The notes below the pieces were generated by a model. It saw only the letters and a list, made by a program, of their open reading frames with translations. It made no database searches and was not told the DNA's origin. Positions 16,023 to 23,900 of a DNA stretch of 64,000 nucleotides are shown here, in pieces. The translations under genes and the position numbers were made by a program. This stretch comes from Myxococcota bacterium (GTDB lineage Bacteria; Myxococcota_A; Bradymonadia; UBA7976; UBA1532). Location: NCBI GenBank assembly GCA_963169045.1, contig CAUJDF010000035.1:1-64000 (forward strand), given 5' to 3'. Each line of letters begins with the position of its first letter. Within the stretch, counting starts at the first letter, position 1.

Positions 16023-16784
16023 GTGCCGGTGAAGCTGCTGCGATCCCTCGACCGGGCGGTGTACCGCGGCGAGCGCGTCGCGGCTGCTTCGCTCTTCCTG
16101 CTGATGTCGCTGGTCATGTTCGCCAGCGTCCTGCACCGTGTGTTCTCCCGGCCCGAAGGCAAGCTGTCCGGCGCGCTGCTCGGACTGCTCGAGAAGCTCG
16201 GCGTCCAGGCCGATCCCGCCACGATCCACGGCCCCGTCTCGCTCGGTCTGAACCTCTTCCTGGCGTGGATGCTCTGCGCGCTCGCGCTGCGGACGGCCGA
16301 GCGCGCGCAGCGCTTCTCGGTGCCGCAGGCGCTGCTCTACGGGGCGGGCGTGGCGGCGGCGCTGGCCGGCCTGGTGAAGCTGCTGCTCGTCGTGGCGCCC
16401 AACGGCCTCGTCTGGGCACCGGTGATCTCGCTGACCTGCATGCTCTGGGTCGGCTTCCTGGGCGCGTCGATGGCGACGTACGAGAAGCGCCACCTCGCGC
16501 TCGAGATGGGTGAGAAGCTCTGGCGAGGCAGGGCGCTGACGGTGGCACGGGCGCTGGCCTGGTTCACGGCGGCCGCCGTGTCCCTGTTCCTGCTCGTGCT
16601 GTCGTTCCTGTCGATCTCCGAGCACTACGCGGGCTGGACGGTGAACCACCTGTCCGGAAATCTGCTGCCCACGTCGATTCCCAAGTGGGTGGTGTTCCTG
16701 ATCTTCCCGTACACGTTCATCGTGATGTCCCTGCGCTTCTTCGGTCAGATGAAGCCGGACGCGAACGAGGAGAAGGCGGCATGA
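16023..16784 (+). CDS. dctQ: TRAP transporter small permease DctQ
   Basis: A 253-residue membrane protein with four main hydrophobic segments plus extra hydrophobic stretches, larger than the usual 160-200 residues. The conserved DctQ opening is present (RGERVAAASLFLLMSLVMFASVLHR) and the late part carries VSLFLLVLSFLSI and WVVFLIFPYTFIVMSLRFF, as expected. There is an insertion at about 43-72 and an extra helix pair in the middle. It pairs with DctM to form the sodium-coupled translocator. It starts at GTG 16023, three bases after dctP, and its stop overlaps the dctM start (ATGA), so translation is coupled. Confidence 0.85.
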   Translation: MPVKLLRSLDRAVYRGERVAAASLFLLMSLVMFASVLHRVFSRPEGKLSGALLGLLEKLGVQADPATIHGPVSLGLNLFLAWMLCALALRTAERAQRFSVPQALLYGAGVAAALAGLVKLLLVVAPNGLVWAPVISLTCMLWVGFLGASMATYEKRHLALEMGEKLWRGRALTVARALAWFTAAAVSLFLLVLSFLSISEHYAGWTVNHLSGNLLPTSIPKWVVFLIFPYTFIVMSLRFFGQMKPDANEEKAA

Positions 16785-18415
16785 CGCTGCTGTTCGTCGG
16801 CATCCTCCTCGCGCTCGCGGCGCTCGGATCGCCGCTCTTCGTCATCGTCGGCACGGCGACCGCGCTGTGCTTCGCGCTCTTCGTGCCGGAGTCGTCGGGG
16901 CTCGCCGACCTCCTGCCGATGATGCAGAACATGGAGGGCCTGCTGACGAAGCAGGAGTTCCTCGCCGTGCCCATGTTCATGGCCAGCGGCGCCATCATGA
17001 CCGCGGGCGGCATCGCGCGGCGGCTGGTCGACGTCGCCCGCGCCGGCCTGGGCTGGCTGCCGGGCGGCATGGCGGTGGCCGCGGTCGTGGCGTGCATGTT
17101 CTTCGCCGCCATCTCGGGCTCGTCGCCGGTCACGCTCATCGCCGTCGGCTCGATCATGCTCCCGGCCATGACCCAGCTGCGCTACCCCGAGAACTTCGCG
17201 CTTGGCCTCGTGACGACGGCGGGCTCGCTCGGCTGCCTCGTGCCGCCGTCGATCTCGATGCTCATCTATGCCATCAGCACCAGCGGCTCGGTGGCTTCGG
17301 TCTCGCCCGACGACATGTTCCTCGCCGGTCTCATCCCGGCGCTGTTCATCGGCGGTCTGCTGTCGCTCTATTCGATCTGGGTGGGCCGCAAGATCCCCGG
17401 CGAGCGGCCGAAGTTCGAGGCGGCGAAGTTCGGCCGCGCCATCGTCGACGGCGTGTGGGCGCTCCTGCTGCCGGTCATCGTGCTCGGGGGCATCTACGGC
17501 GGCCTGTTCACCCCCTCCGAGGCGGGCGCGGCGGCGACGGTGTATGCGCTCGTGGTGACGATGGTCATCTACCGCGAGCTCGACCTGAAGAAGCTGTACG
17601 CGACGCTGATCGACGCGGCGGCCCTCATGGGGTCGCTGATCCTCATCATCGTGCTGGCGTTCGGTCTCAATGAGTTCCTCGCGCTCATCCAGGTGTCCGA
17701 TCGCCTCATGGACCTGATTCGCGAGATGAACCTGGGCCCCATCGGGTTCATGCTGCTGGTCAACCTGGTGTTGATCCTGGTCGGCGCGCTGATGGACTCG
17801 ATCTCGTGCACGCTGATCTTCGCGCCGATGCTCGCGCCGGTGGCGTACAAGCTCTATGGCATCGACCCGCTCCACTTCGGTGTGGTGTTCGTCGTGAACA
17901 TGGAGATCGGGTACCTGATGCCGCCGGTGGCGACGAACCTGTTCGTGTCGGCGGCGGTGTTCCGCAAGCCATTCGGCCAGGTGGTCAAGGCGATCTGGCC
18001 GACGCTGGCGATCACGTGCGTAGCGCTCGTGGTGATGATGTACGTGCCGACGATCTCGAAGGCGGCGATCAACTGGAAGCGGGACGTCGCGATCTACGAG
18101 TCGTTCCCGTGGGATGGCAAGGCGACCCAGGTCGCGGGCGAGGCGGCGCCCGCGCCGGTCTCGGCGGCGACGGACCTCGCCGGGTTGAACGCGAAGGCGT
18201 TCGACGACGAGGACGAGACGCCCCCGGCGCCGGCGTCCGACCTGCAGGGCGCGACGCTGAAGGCGATGGCGGCGTTCGACGACGAGGAGGAGGCGCCCCC
18301 GCCCGCCAGCGTCCCGGCGGCGCCGGCGTCGGACCTGCAAGGCGCGACGCTGAAGGCGATGCAGGCCTTCGATGAAGAGGACGAGGCGCCGCCGCCCCCG
18401 CCGAGCGCGCCATGA
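16781..18415 (+). CDS. dctM: TRAP transporter large permease DctM with repeated acidic C-terminal tail
   Basis: A 544-residue polytopic permease. The transporter part (about 1-450) has the family motifs LLTKQEFLAVPMFMASGAIM, ISGSSPVTLIAVGSIMLPAM, SLGCLVPPSISMLIYA, GGLFTPSEAGAAA and VNMEIGYLMPPVATNLFV. After the last helix comes an unusual tail of about 80 residues: a degenerate copy (TDLAGLNAKAFDDEDE, 464-479) and two copies of ASDLQGATLKAM + AFD-acidic run + Pro-rich spacer (485-515 and 516-544). The DLQGATL motif looks like an ApbE flavin-attachment site, and an ApbE gene begins inside the dctM stop codon. See findings. Confidence 0.88.
   Translation: MTLLFVGILLALAALGSPLFVIVGTATALCFALFVPESSGLADLLPMMQNMEGLLTKQEFLAVPMFMASGAIMTAGGIARRLVDVARAGLGWLPGGMAVAAVVACMFFAAISGSSPVTLIAVGSIMLPAMTQLRYPENFALGLVTTAGSLGCLVPPSISMLIYAISTSGSVASVSPDDMFLAGLIPALFIGGLLSLYSIWVGRKIPGERPKFEAAKFGRAIVDGVWALLLPVIVLGGIYGGLFTPSEAGAAATVYALVVTMVIYRELDLKKLYATLIDAAALMGSLILIIVLAFGLNEFLALIQVSDRLMDLIREMNLGPIGFMLLVNLVLILVGALMDSISCTLIFAPMLAPVAYKLYGIDPLHFGVVFVVNMEIGYLMPPVATNLFVSAAVFRKPFGQVVKAIWPTLAITCVALVVMMYVPTISKAAINWKRDVAIYESFPWDGKATQVAGEAAPAPVSAATDLAGLNAKAFDDEDETPPAPASDLQGATLKAMAAFDDEEEAPPPASVPAAPASDLQGATLKAMQAFDEEDEAPPPPPSAP
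18233..18412 (+). repeat. Tandem 93-bp coding repeat in the dctM tail
   Basis: Two units, 18233-18325 and 18326-18412 (the second slightly short), each encode a Ser-Asp-Leu-Gln-Gly-Ala-Thr-Leu-Lys motif, an acidic run and a Pro/Ala spacer. The first 40 or so bases of the units are nearly identical at DNA level, so the duplication is recent or maintained. A diverged third copy lies upstream at about 18167-18232. Confidence 0.8.
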
Positions 18416-19455
18416 GACGCGCGCTCCTGGCAGCGCTCCTCGCCGCCTGCAACGCGTCCCCGCCCGAGCCCGTCGTCTCCACCCCCGCCGTCGCCGTCGT
18501 CCAGCCTCTCGTCGAGGTGCGCGCGTGCATGGGCACGCGGTGCGAGGTGCAGGTCGTGCACGCCGACGGGGCGCGGGCGCGGCGCGCGATCGACCGCGGG
18601 TTCGCCGAGATCGATCGTGTGGCCGCCCTGCTGACGAGCTGGACGGAGACGTCCGACATCTCGCGGATCAACGCCGCCGCCGGGCGCGCGCCGGTGAAGG
18701 TGGCGCGCGAGACGATCGAGGTCGTGCAGCGCGGCCTGTGGATCGCGGGCGAGACCGACGGCGCGTTCGACATCACGGTGGGTGTGTTCCGCGGACTGTG
18801 GAAGTTCGACGAGGACCGCGACGGGACGCTGCCCGATCCCGCGGAGGTGAAACGCCGCGTCGCGCTCGTCGGCTGGCGCGACGTGGTGGTCGACGAGGCG
18901 GCCTCGACGGTGATGCTGCGGCGCGAAGGGATGCGGCTGAACGTCGAGGGCATCGCCAAGGGATACTGCGTCGACGCGGCGGTGAGGGCGATGCGCGCCG
19001 AGGGCGTGCGCGACTTCCTCGTCCAGGCAGGTGGCGACCTCTTCGCCTCGGGCCGGCGGGGCGACCGCGACTGGCGGGTGGGCGTGCAGGATCCCCGCGG
19101 CCCGCGCGGACAGACCATCTTCGAGCTGTCGCTGAGCGACCGGGCGTTCAACACATCGGGCGACTACGAGCGCTTCGTGATCAGGGATGGCACGCGGTTC
19201 CACCACATCCTCGACGCGCGGACGGGCTTTCCGTCGCACGCGTCGCGGGCGGTGACGGTGCTGGCGCCCGACGCGTTCACCGCCGACGTGCTCGACACCG
19301 CCCTGTTCGTGCTCGGCCCCGAGAGGGCCCTGGCGCTCGTCGCGCGGCACCCCGGCGTCGAGGCAGTCATCGTCGATCCGGACAACGCGGTGCACGTCTC
19401 GCCCGGCCTCGCCGGGCGCCTCACGAAAGTGCGCGACCCCTCGCCGGGTCTGTGA
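18412..19455 (+). CDS. apbE: FAD:protein FMN transferase (ApbE), lipoprotein
   Basis: A 347-residue protein. An N-terminal lipobox LLAAC (Cys13) predicts a periplasm-facing lipoprotein, as for many ApbE enzymes. Landmarks: SWTETSDISRIN (77-87), GAFDITVGVF (117-126), LNVEGIAKGYCVD (176-188), QAGGDLFASG (205-214), NTSGDYERF (247-255), HHILDARTGFP (264-274) and FTADVLDTALFVLG (289-302) with the Mg-binding Asp/Thr cluster. It transfers FMN from FAD to a Thr or Ser in an exported protein using Mg. Its ATG overlaps the dctM stop (ATGA), so expression is tied to the TRAP permease. No Nqr/Rnf subunit or FMN-bind domain is in the window. Confidence 0.93.
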   Translation: MRRALLAALLAACNASPPEPVVSTPAVAVVQPLVEVRACMGTRCEVQVVHADGARARRAIDRGFAEIDRVAALLTSWTETSDISRINAAAGRAPVKVARETIEVVQRGLWIAGETDGAFDITVGVFRGLWKFDEDRDGTLPDPAEVKRRVALVGWRDVVVDEAASTVMLRREGMRLNVEGIAKGYCVDAAVRAMRAEGVRDFLVQAGGDLFASGRRGDRDWRVGVQDPRGPRGQTIFELSLSDRAFNTSGDYERFVIRDGTRFHHILDARTGFPSHASRAVTVLAPDAFTADVLDTALFVLGPERALALVARHPGVEAVIVDPDNAVHVSPGLAGRLTKVRDPSPGL

Positions 19456-19467
19456 ATCGCGGGTCCG

Positions 19468-19503
19468 TGACCAAACGGTGACAATCGGTGACCCAACAAT
19501 GAC
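19468..19503. promoter_or_regulatory. Four TGAC direct repeats at helical spacing before the desaturase gene
   Basis: TGAC starts at 19468, 19479, 19489 and 19500, so spacings are 11, 10 and 11 bp, one DNA turn each. Read on the other strand the unit is GTCA with a variable 6-7 bp gap, similar to sites for OmpR/PhoB-type winged-helix regulators. A possible -10, TAGGCT (19526-19531), lies about 22 bp beyond, with no -35 box between, as in activator-dependent promoters. The region lies in the 103-bp gap between apbE and the desaturase gene. Confidence 0.5.
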
Positions 19504-19558
19504 CGCGCCCGGGCGCATGCGTCTCTAGGCTGAAAAGCGGGTAGAAGGAGCCCGCGCA

Positions 19559-20674
19559 GTGAGAGACGCCCGCATCCGCTTCGACAACCGCACGCCGTTC
19601 CAGCTCGAGTTGCAGCGCCGGGTGGACGCCTACCTCGCGAGCACCGGCGAGACGCCGCGCGACGTGGGTCGCATGTACCGCAAGTCCGCGATTTTGTTGG
19701 GTTGGTGGCTGGCTTCGCTCGTGCTCTTCCTCGTGGCCGACGTGGGTTGGCTGGGCACGCTCGGCCTCGCCACTTCGATGGGCCTGGCGATGGCGGGACT
19801 CGGCATGGCGGTGCAGCACGACGGTGGTCATCGGGCCTACTCCGAGCGCAAGTGGCTGAACCAGGCGATGGCGCGGGTGCTCGACCTGCTCGGCAGCAGC
19901 TCCTACATCTGGCACCACAAGCACAACGTGATGCATCACACCTATCCGAACGTGGTGGGCAGCGACGACGACGTCGACCTGGGTCCGCTGGCGCGGCTGG
20001 CGCCGGGCGCCGAGCGGCGCGCCCACCACCGGTGGCAGCACCTGTACATGTGGCCGCTGTATGCCTTCATCACCATCAAGTGGCACTGGATCGACGACTT
20101 CCGGCAGCTGGCGACGGGCCGCATCGGGCCCCACGCCTTCCCGCGGCCCCGCGGGCGCGAGCGGGCGCTGTTCTGGGGCGGCAAGGCGCTGTTCTTCGGG
20201 TGGGCGGTGGCGCTGCCGCTGCTGTTCAAGCCGGTGGGGCTGGCGGTGCTGTTCTACTTCGCCTCACAGCTCCTGCTGGGACTGGTGCTCTCGGTGACCT
20301 TCCAGCTGGCGCACTGCGTCGAGGAGGCATCGTACTTCGAGCCGGCGGCCGACGGACGGCCGGTGACGCTCGACTTCGCGCGGCACCAGATCGAGACGAC
20401 GATCGACTTCGCGCCGCGCAACCCGCTGGCGACCTGGTACATGGGCGGCCTGAACTTCCAGGCGGTGCACCACGTGTTCCCGCGGGTCTGCCATGTGCAC
20501 TACCCGGCGCTCTCGCGCATCTTCGCCGAGGTGTGCCCGGAGTTCGGCGTGCGCTACCGGCCGACGCCGACGCTGCGTGCGGCGCTCCGCTCGCACTTCC
20601 GCCACCTGCGATCGCTCGGCGCGGCGCCGGCGGCCCTGCCGCAGACGCTGACCCCCGAGTCCGCCATCAGTTGA
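19559..20674 (+). CDS. Membrane fatty acid desaturase
   Basis: A 371-residue integral membrane di-iron desaturase with three histidine boxes: HDGGH (87-91), HHKHNVMHH (119-127) and QAVHH (301-305), and hydrophobic pairs around 43-85 and 205-245. The Gln in the third box is typical of front-end (delta-5/6-like) acyl desaturases, but no cytochrome b5 domain is fused. It would insert a double bond into membrane acyl chains to adjust fluidity; regiochemistry is unknown. The start is GTG 19559 with GAAGGAG 9 bp upstream. The 3' end overlaps the convergent addA stop by 8 bp. Confidence 0.9.
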   Translation: MRDARIRFDNRTPFQLELQRRVDAYLASTGETPRDVGRMYRKSAILLGWWLASLVLFLVADVGWLGTLGLATSMGLAMAGLGMAVQHDGGHRAYSERKWLNQAMARVLDLLGSSSYIWHHKHNVMHHTYPNVVGSDDDVDLGPLARLAPGAERRAHHRWQHLYMWPLYAFITIKWHWIDDFRQLATGRIGPHAFPRPRGRERALFWGGKALFFGWAVALPLLFKPVGLAVLFYFASQLLLGLVLSVTFQLAHCVEEASYFEPAADGRPVTLDFARHQIETTIDFAPRNPLATWYMGGLNFQAVHHVFPRVCHVHYPALSRIFAEVCPEFGVRYRPTPTLRAALRSHFRHLRSLGAAPAALPQTLTPESAIS

Positions 20675-23600
20675 CGACTGCTTGGGTGGCCGCGAAGGCG
20701 CCCGCCGGCAGGCCCACCTCGACGACCTCGCCCCGCAACGGAAAGTGGATGAGGGTCGCCCGCACGGCGAAGCCCGCGGCTTCGAGCGCAGCGCGGTAGG
20801 CGGCGAGCTGCGCCGCGTGGTCGCGCGCACGCTCGTCGCGCTCGACGGCGGCGCCCGGGAACGCCTTGTGGTCGACGACGACGAGGCCGGTGTCGGTGGC
20901 GTAGACCAAGTCGATCTCGCCGACGAGCAGGCGGTCGCCGACGGCCCAGCGGACGGGCCACTCGCCGTGCCGGCGCCCTGGCCCGTACGCCGCGAGGAGG
21001 TGGGCGGCGAGCCCGTCGGCGATGACGAGCAGCCGCGCCGGCGCGACGGCCGCCTCGACGCCGTCCGCGGCGAGGCACGCGCGGGCGAGGTCGGCGCGCG
21101 CCGCCGCGGGCGCGGCGGGGCCGGGATCGGCGGCGAGGAAGGCGTGCACGGCGCGGCCGACCTGCGCCATCGACTCGGCCGTGGCCCGCAGGGGGATGCG
21201 CCCCCCGGTGTCGACGGCGGCGCCGACGCGCACGGCGGCGCGGACGTCGTCGGGCAGGGCCAGGGCCGAGGGCTGGATGCGCTCGGGCGCGCGGGCCGGG
21301 CCCGGCGTCGGGGCCAGCTGGGTCCGGGAGGTGGATTGTGGATTGGTTTCAACGGGTTGCGAGCCCGTCAGCCGTCGGACCACGCAGGGCCAGGCGCGGC
21401 CCCCCGCCCGAGCGTGACGCGGGCCCGCCGGCTCGTGCCACGGCAGCGAGAGCGCGGGCTGGCCGGCGTCGTCGACGAGAGCGTCGAGCCAGCGCGCCTC
21501 GCCCGCCTTCGCGAACAGGACGAGGCGGTCGCCGGCGCGCGTGAAGCCGACGTACAGCAGGCGGGCCTGCTCGCCCCGCTCGCGACGCCGCGCCGCCTCG
21601 CCGGCGGCCGAGGTCGCGGCCAGCCCCGAGAGCGCGATGTCGGCCCTCAGCCCCCCATAAGGCCACGGCCAATAGCGGAGCCAGCGACCGTCGAGGGGGC
21701 GCGCCGGGTCGAAGGCGGGCGCCGGCTCGGCGTGCAGGCCGAAGGGGTCGTCGCGCGGCCCGGTGTCGAGATCGGTGAGCACGACGACGGGCCACTCGAG
21801 GCCCTTGGCGGCGTGCCACGTGAGCACGTGCACGGCGTCGGCGTCGGCGGGGCGCGGCTGGGCGTCGTCGGGGTCCCCGGGGCGCACGGAGGCCATGTGG
21901 GCGAGGAGGCCGGCGACCGTGCAGGCGCGTCGGCGGACGCGGCACAGCGTCTCGTAGCCGGCGGCGACGCCGCGCAGCCCCTCGAGGTTGGCGAGGCGGC
22001 GGTCGGGCGAGGGCCAGCGGCGGCAGAGCGCGCGCAGGTCGAGCGCGCCGACGACGAGGTCCACGGCTTCGGCGGGGCCGCGGGCGCGCGCCTCGGCGGA
22101 CACGGCGCGCAGGGCGCGCACGGCGGGATCGCCGGCGAAGGCGGCGGGTGGCGGCCCGCGCTCGTCGGCGCCGTCGCGCCACCGGGCGATCTCGGCGATG
22201 CGGCGGGCAAGCCAGGCGTCGGGGTCGTCGGCGGCAGCGCCTGTCAGCCACGCGATCACGGCGGCGGCCACCCCGTCCTCCGGATCGGCGAAGAGGGCCA
22301 GGCCGGCGCGGACCAGGAGCGCCTCGGGGGTGGCGAGCAGCCCGCCCAGCGCGACGGTGGCGGGGAGGCCGCGGCGGCCGAGCGCGTCGGCGATGGCGGC
22401 GCAGTGATCGTTGGAGCGGGCGAGCACCGCCACGTGTCCGCGGCGGAGCGGCTCGATCCGCCACTGCCCATTCGGGGCGCGGACGCGGACGGGGGGACGC
22501 TCGTCGAGCAGGCGCGCCACGCCTTCGGCGACGGCCTCGTGGGCGTTCGCCCCGCAGTCGCGATCCCAGATCTCGAGAAATGGAGTGTTTTCGAGGGTTT
22601 CGGGCTCCGCATCGGGGGCGGCCCGCAGGCGGACCCGGGCGGCGGGGAAGCCGTGGGGCGCGAGGCCGGCGGCGAACACCTCGGAGCACAGGTCGACGAG
22701 CGCCGGGCGCGCGCGCCACGAGGTGCCGAGGACGGCGGGCGGACGACCGCGCGTGGCGTGGTCCATCGCCGCGGTCATCAGCTCGGGGTCGGACCCCTGG
22801 AAGCCGTAGATGGCCTGCTTGGCGTCGCCGACCCACACCGCGCGGCCGGCGAGGGCGCCGAGGCGCATCACGATGTCGAGCTGGAGGGGCGAGACGTCCT
22901 GGAACTCGTCGACGAGGACGAGGTCGAGGCGCTCGCCGAGCGCGGCGGCGACGGCGGGGCGGTCGCGCAGCAGGCGCGCGGTTTCGGCGAGCATGTCGTC
23001 GTAGTCGACGACGCCGGCGGCCTGCTTGCGGCGCTGGAACACGTCGAGCACCCGGGCGGCGCACCCGAAGACGCCGTCGACGAAGCGGCGGAGGTCGTCA
23101 TGCAGGCGCGGGTGGCTCAGGTGCCCGGCGACCCAGGCGCGCAGCGGCTCGGCGACGGCGTCGAGCTTCTTCGGCTCGAGGCGGTGGGCGATGCGGACGG
23201 GCTCGGCCCAGGGCAGCGGCCCGGCGCGCAGCCGGGCGACCGCCCGCTCGACGAGCTCCGTGCGGCGGGCGCCGGCCTTCGTGCCGCCGTCGTTGGCCAG
23301 GACCGGCAGCGCGGCGAGCAGGGCGTCGCGCAGGGCGGCGTCCCGCGCGGCGGCGTCGCCGGCGGACGGCGGCAGCAGCGCCAGGAGGCCGTCGCGGCTG
23401 CGGGCGGCCGAGTCGAGGAGCGCGGTCGCGTCGAGCCCGTTCGCGCGCGCGCCGCCGGCGATCGCGGCCACCACCTCGCGCCAGCCGGGCAGCGAGAGGC
23501 GCCGCGCGACGCGGTCGAGGGCGGTCTGGTCGTCGCCGGCGACGTCGGCGAGCGCCTCACGGAACAGGCGCTCTCCGGCGACGGCGTCCATGGGCTCGAG

Positions 23601-23900
23601 CGCGGGCGAGAGGCCGCCCTCGAGCGCGAACTCCCGCAGCAGGCGGTGGCAGACGGCGTGGAGGGTGCCGATGTAGCCGTCGCGCACCCGCGCGGCCGGT
23701 CCGGGTGCGCCGGCGCGCAGCAGGCTCCGGCGCAGACGGCTCTCGAGCTCGGCGGCCGCCTTGCGGGTGTACGTGATGGCGACGACGCCCTCGGGACGCG
23801 CCGTCCGCTCGTCGCGCAGCGCCTCGGTCAGCAGCTCGCAAAGGCGGTGCGTCTTGCCCGAGCCGGCGCTCGCCGCGATGACCTCCACGGGGCCGCTCAT
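20667..23900 (-). CDS. addA: AddA-type UvrD-family helicase-nuclease
   Basis: A 1077-residue superfamily 1A helicase. It opens with Walker A (AASAGSGKT, 9-17), then VVAITYTRKAAAELESRL (motif Ia), IGTLHAVCHRLL, VLVDEFQDVSPLQLDIV (motif II), WVGDAKQAIYGFQGSDP (motif III), VHVLTWHAAKGLEWPVVVL (motif V) and RLLYVGFTRAGDRLVLF (motif VI). The C-terminal 200 residues hold a PD-(D/E)XK nuclease: VGEIDLVYATDTGLVVVDHK, then QLAAYRAAL. This is the AddA architecture: end resection and recombination at double-strand breaks. Its ATG overlaps the upstream addB stop (ATGA). The 1086-residue alternative start is rejected because MSGPVEVIAA matches family N-termini. Confidence 0.9.
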   Translation of the reverse strand: MSGPVEVIAASAGSGKTHRLCELLTEALRDERTARPEGVVAITYTRKAAAELESRLRRSLLRAGAPGPAARVRDGYIGTLHAVCHRLLREFALEGGLSPALEPMDAVAGERLFREALADVAGDDQTALDRVARRLSLPGWREVVAAIAGGARANGLDATALLDSAARSRDGLLALLPPSAGDAAARDAALRDALLAALPVLANDGGTKAGARRTELVERAVARLRAGPLPWAEPVRIAHRLEPKKLDAVAEPLRAWVAGHLSHPRLHDDLRRFVDGVFGCAARVLDVFQRRKQAAGVVDYDDMLAETARLLRDRPAVAAALGERLDLVLVDEFQDVSPLQLDIVMRLGALAGRAVWVGDAKQAIYGFQGSDPELMTAAMDHATRGRPPAVLGTSWRARPALVDLCSEVFAAGLAPHGFPAARVRLRAAPDAEPETLENTPFLEIWDRDCGANAHEAVAEGVARLLDERPPVRVRAPNGQWRIEPLRRGHVAVLARSNDHCAAIADALGRRGLPATVALGGLLATPEALLVRAGLALFADPEDGVAAAVIAWLTGAAADDPDAWLARRIAEIARWRDGADERGPPPAAFAGDPAVRALRAVSAEARARGPAEAVDLVVGALDLRALCRRWPSPDRRLANLEGLRGVAAGYETLCRVRRRACTVAGLLAHMASVRPGDPDDAQPRPADADAVHVLTWHAAKGLEWPVVVLTDLDTGPRDDPFGLHAEPAPAFDPARPLDGRWLRYWPWPYGGLRADIALSGLAATSAAGEAARRRERGEQARLLYVGFTRAGDRLVLFAKAGEARWLDALVDDAGQPALSLPWHEPAGPRHARAGGRAWPCVVRRLTGSQPVETNPQSTSRTQLAPTPGPARAPERIQPSALALPDDVRAAVRVGAAVDTGGRIPLRATAESMAQVGRAVHAFLAADPGPAAPAAARADLARACLAADGVEAAVAPARLLVIADGLAAHLLAAYGPGRRHGEWPVRWAVGDRLLVGEIDLVYATDTGLVVVDHKAFPGAAVERDERARDHAAQLAAYRAALEAAGFAVRATLIHFPLRGEVVEVGLPAGAFAATQAVVN

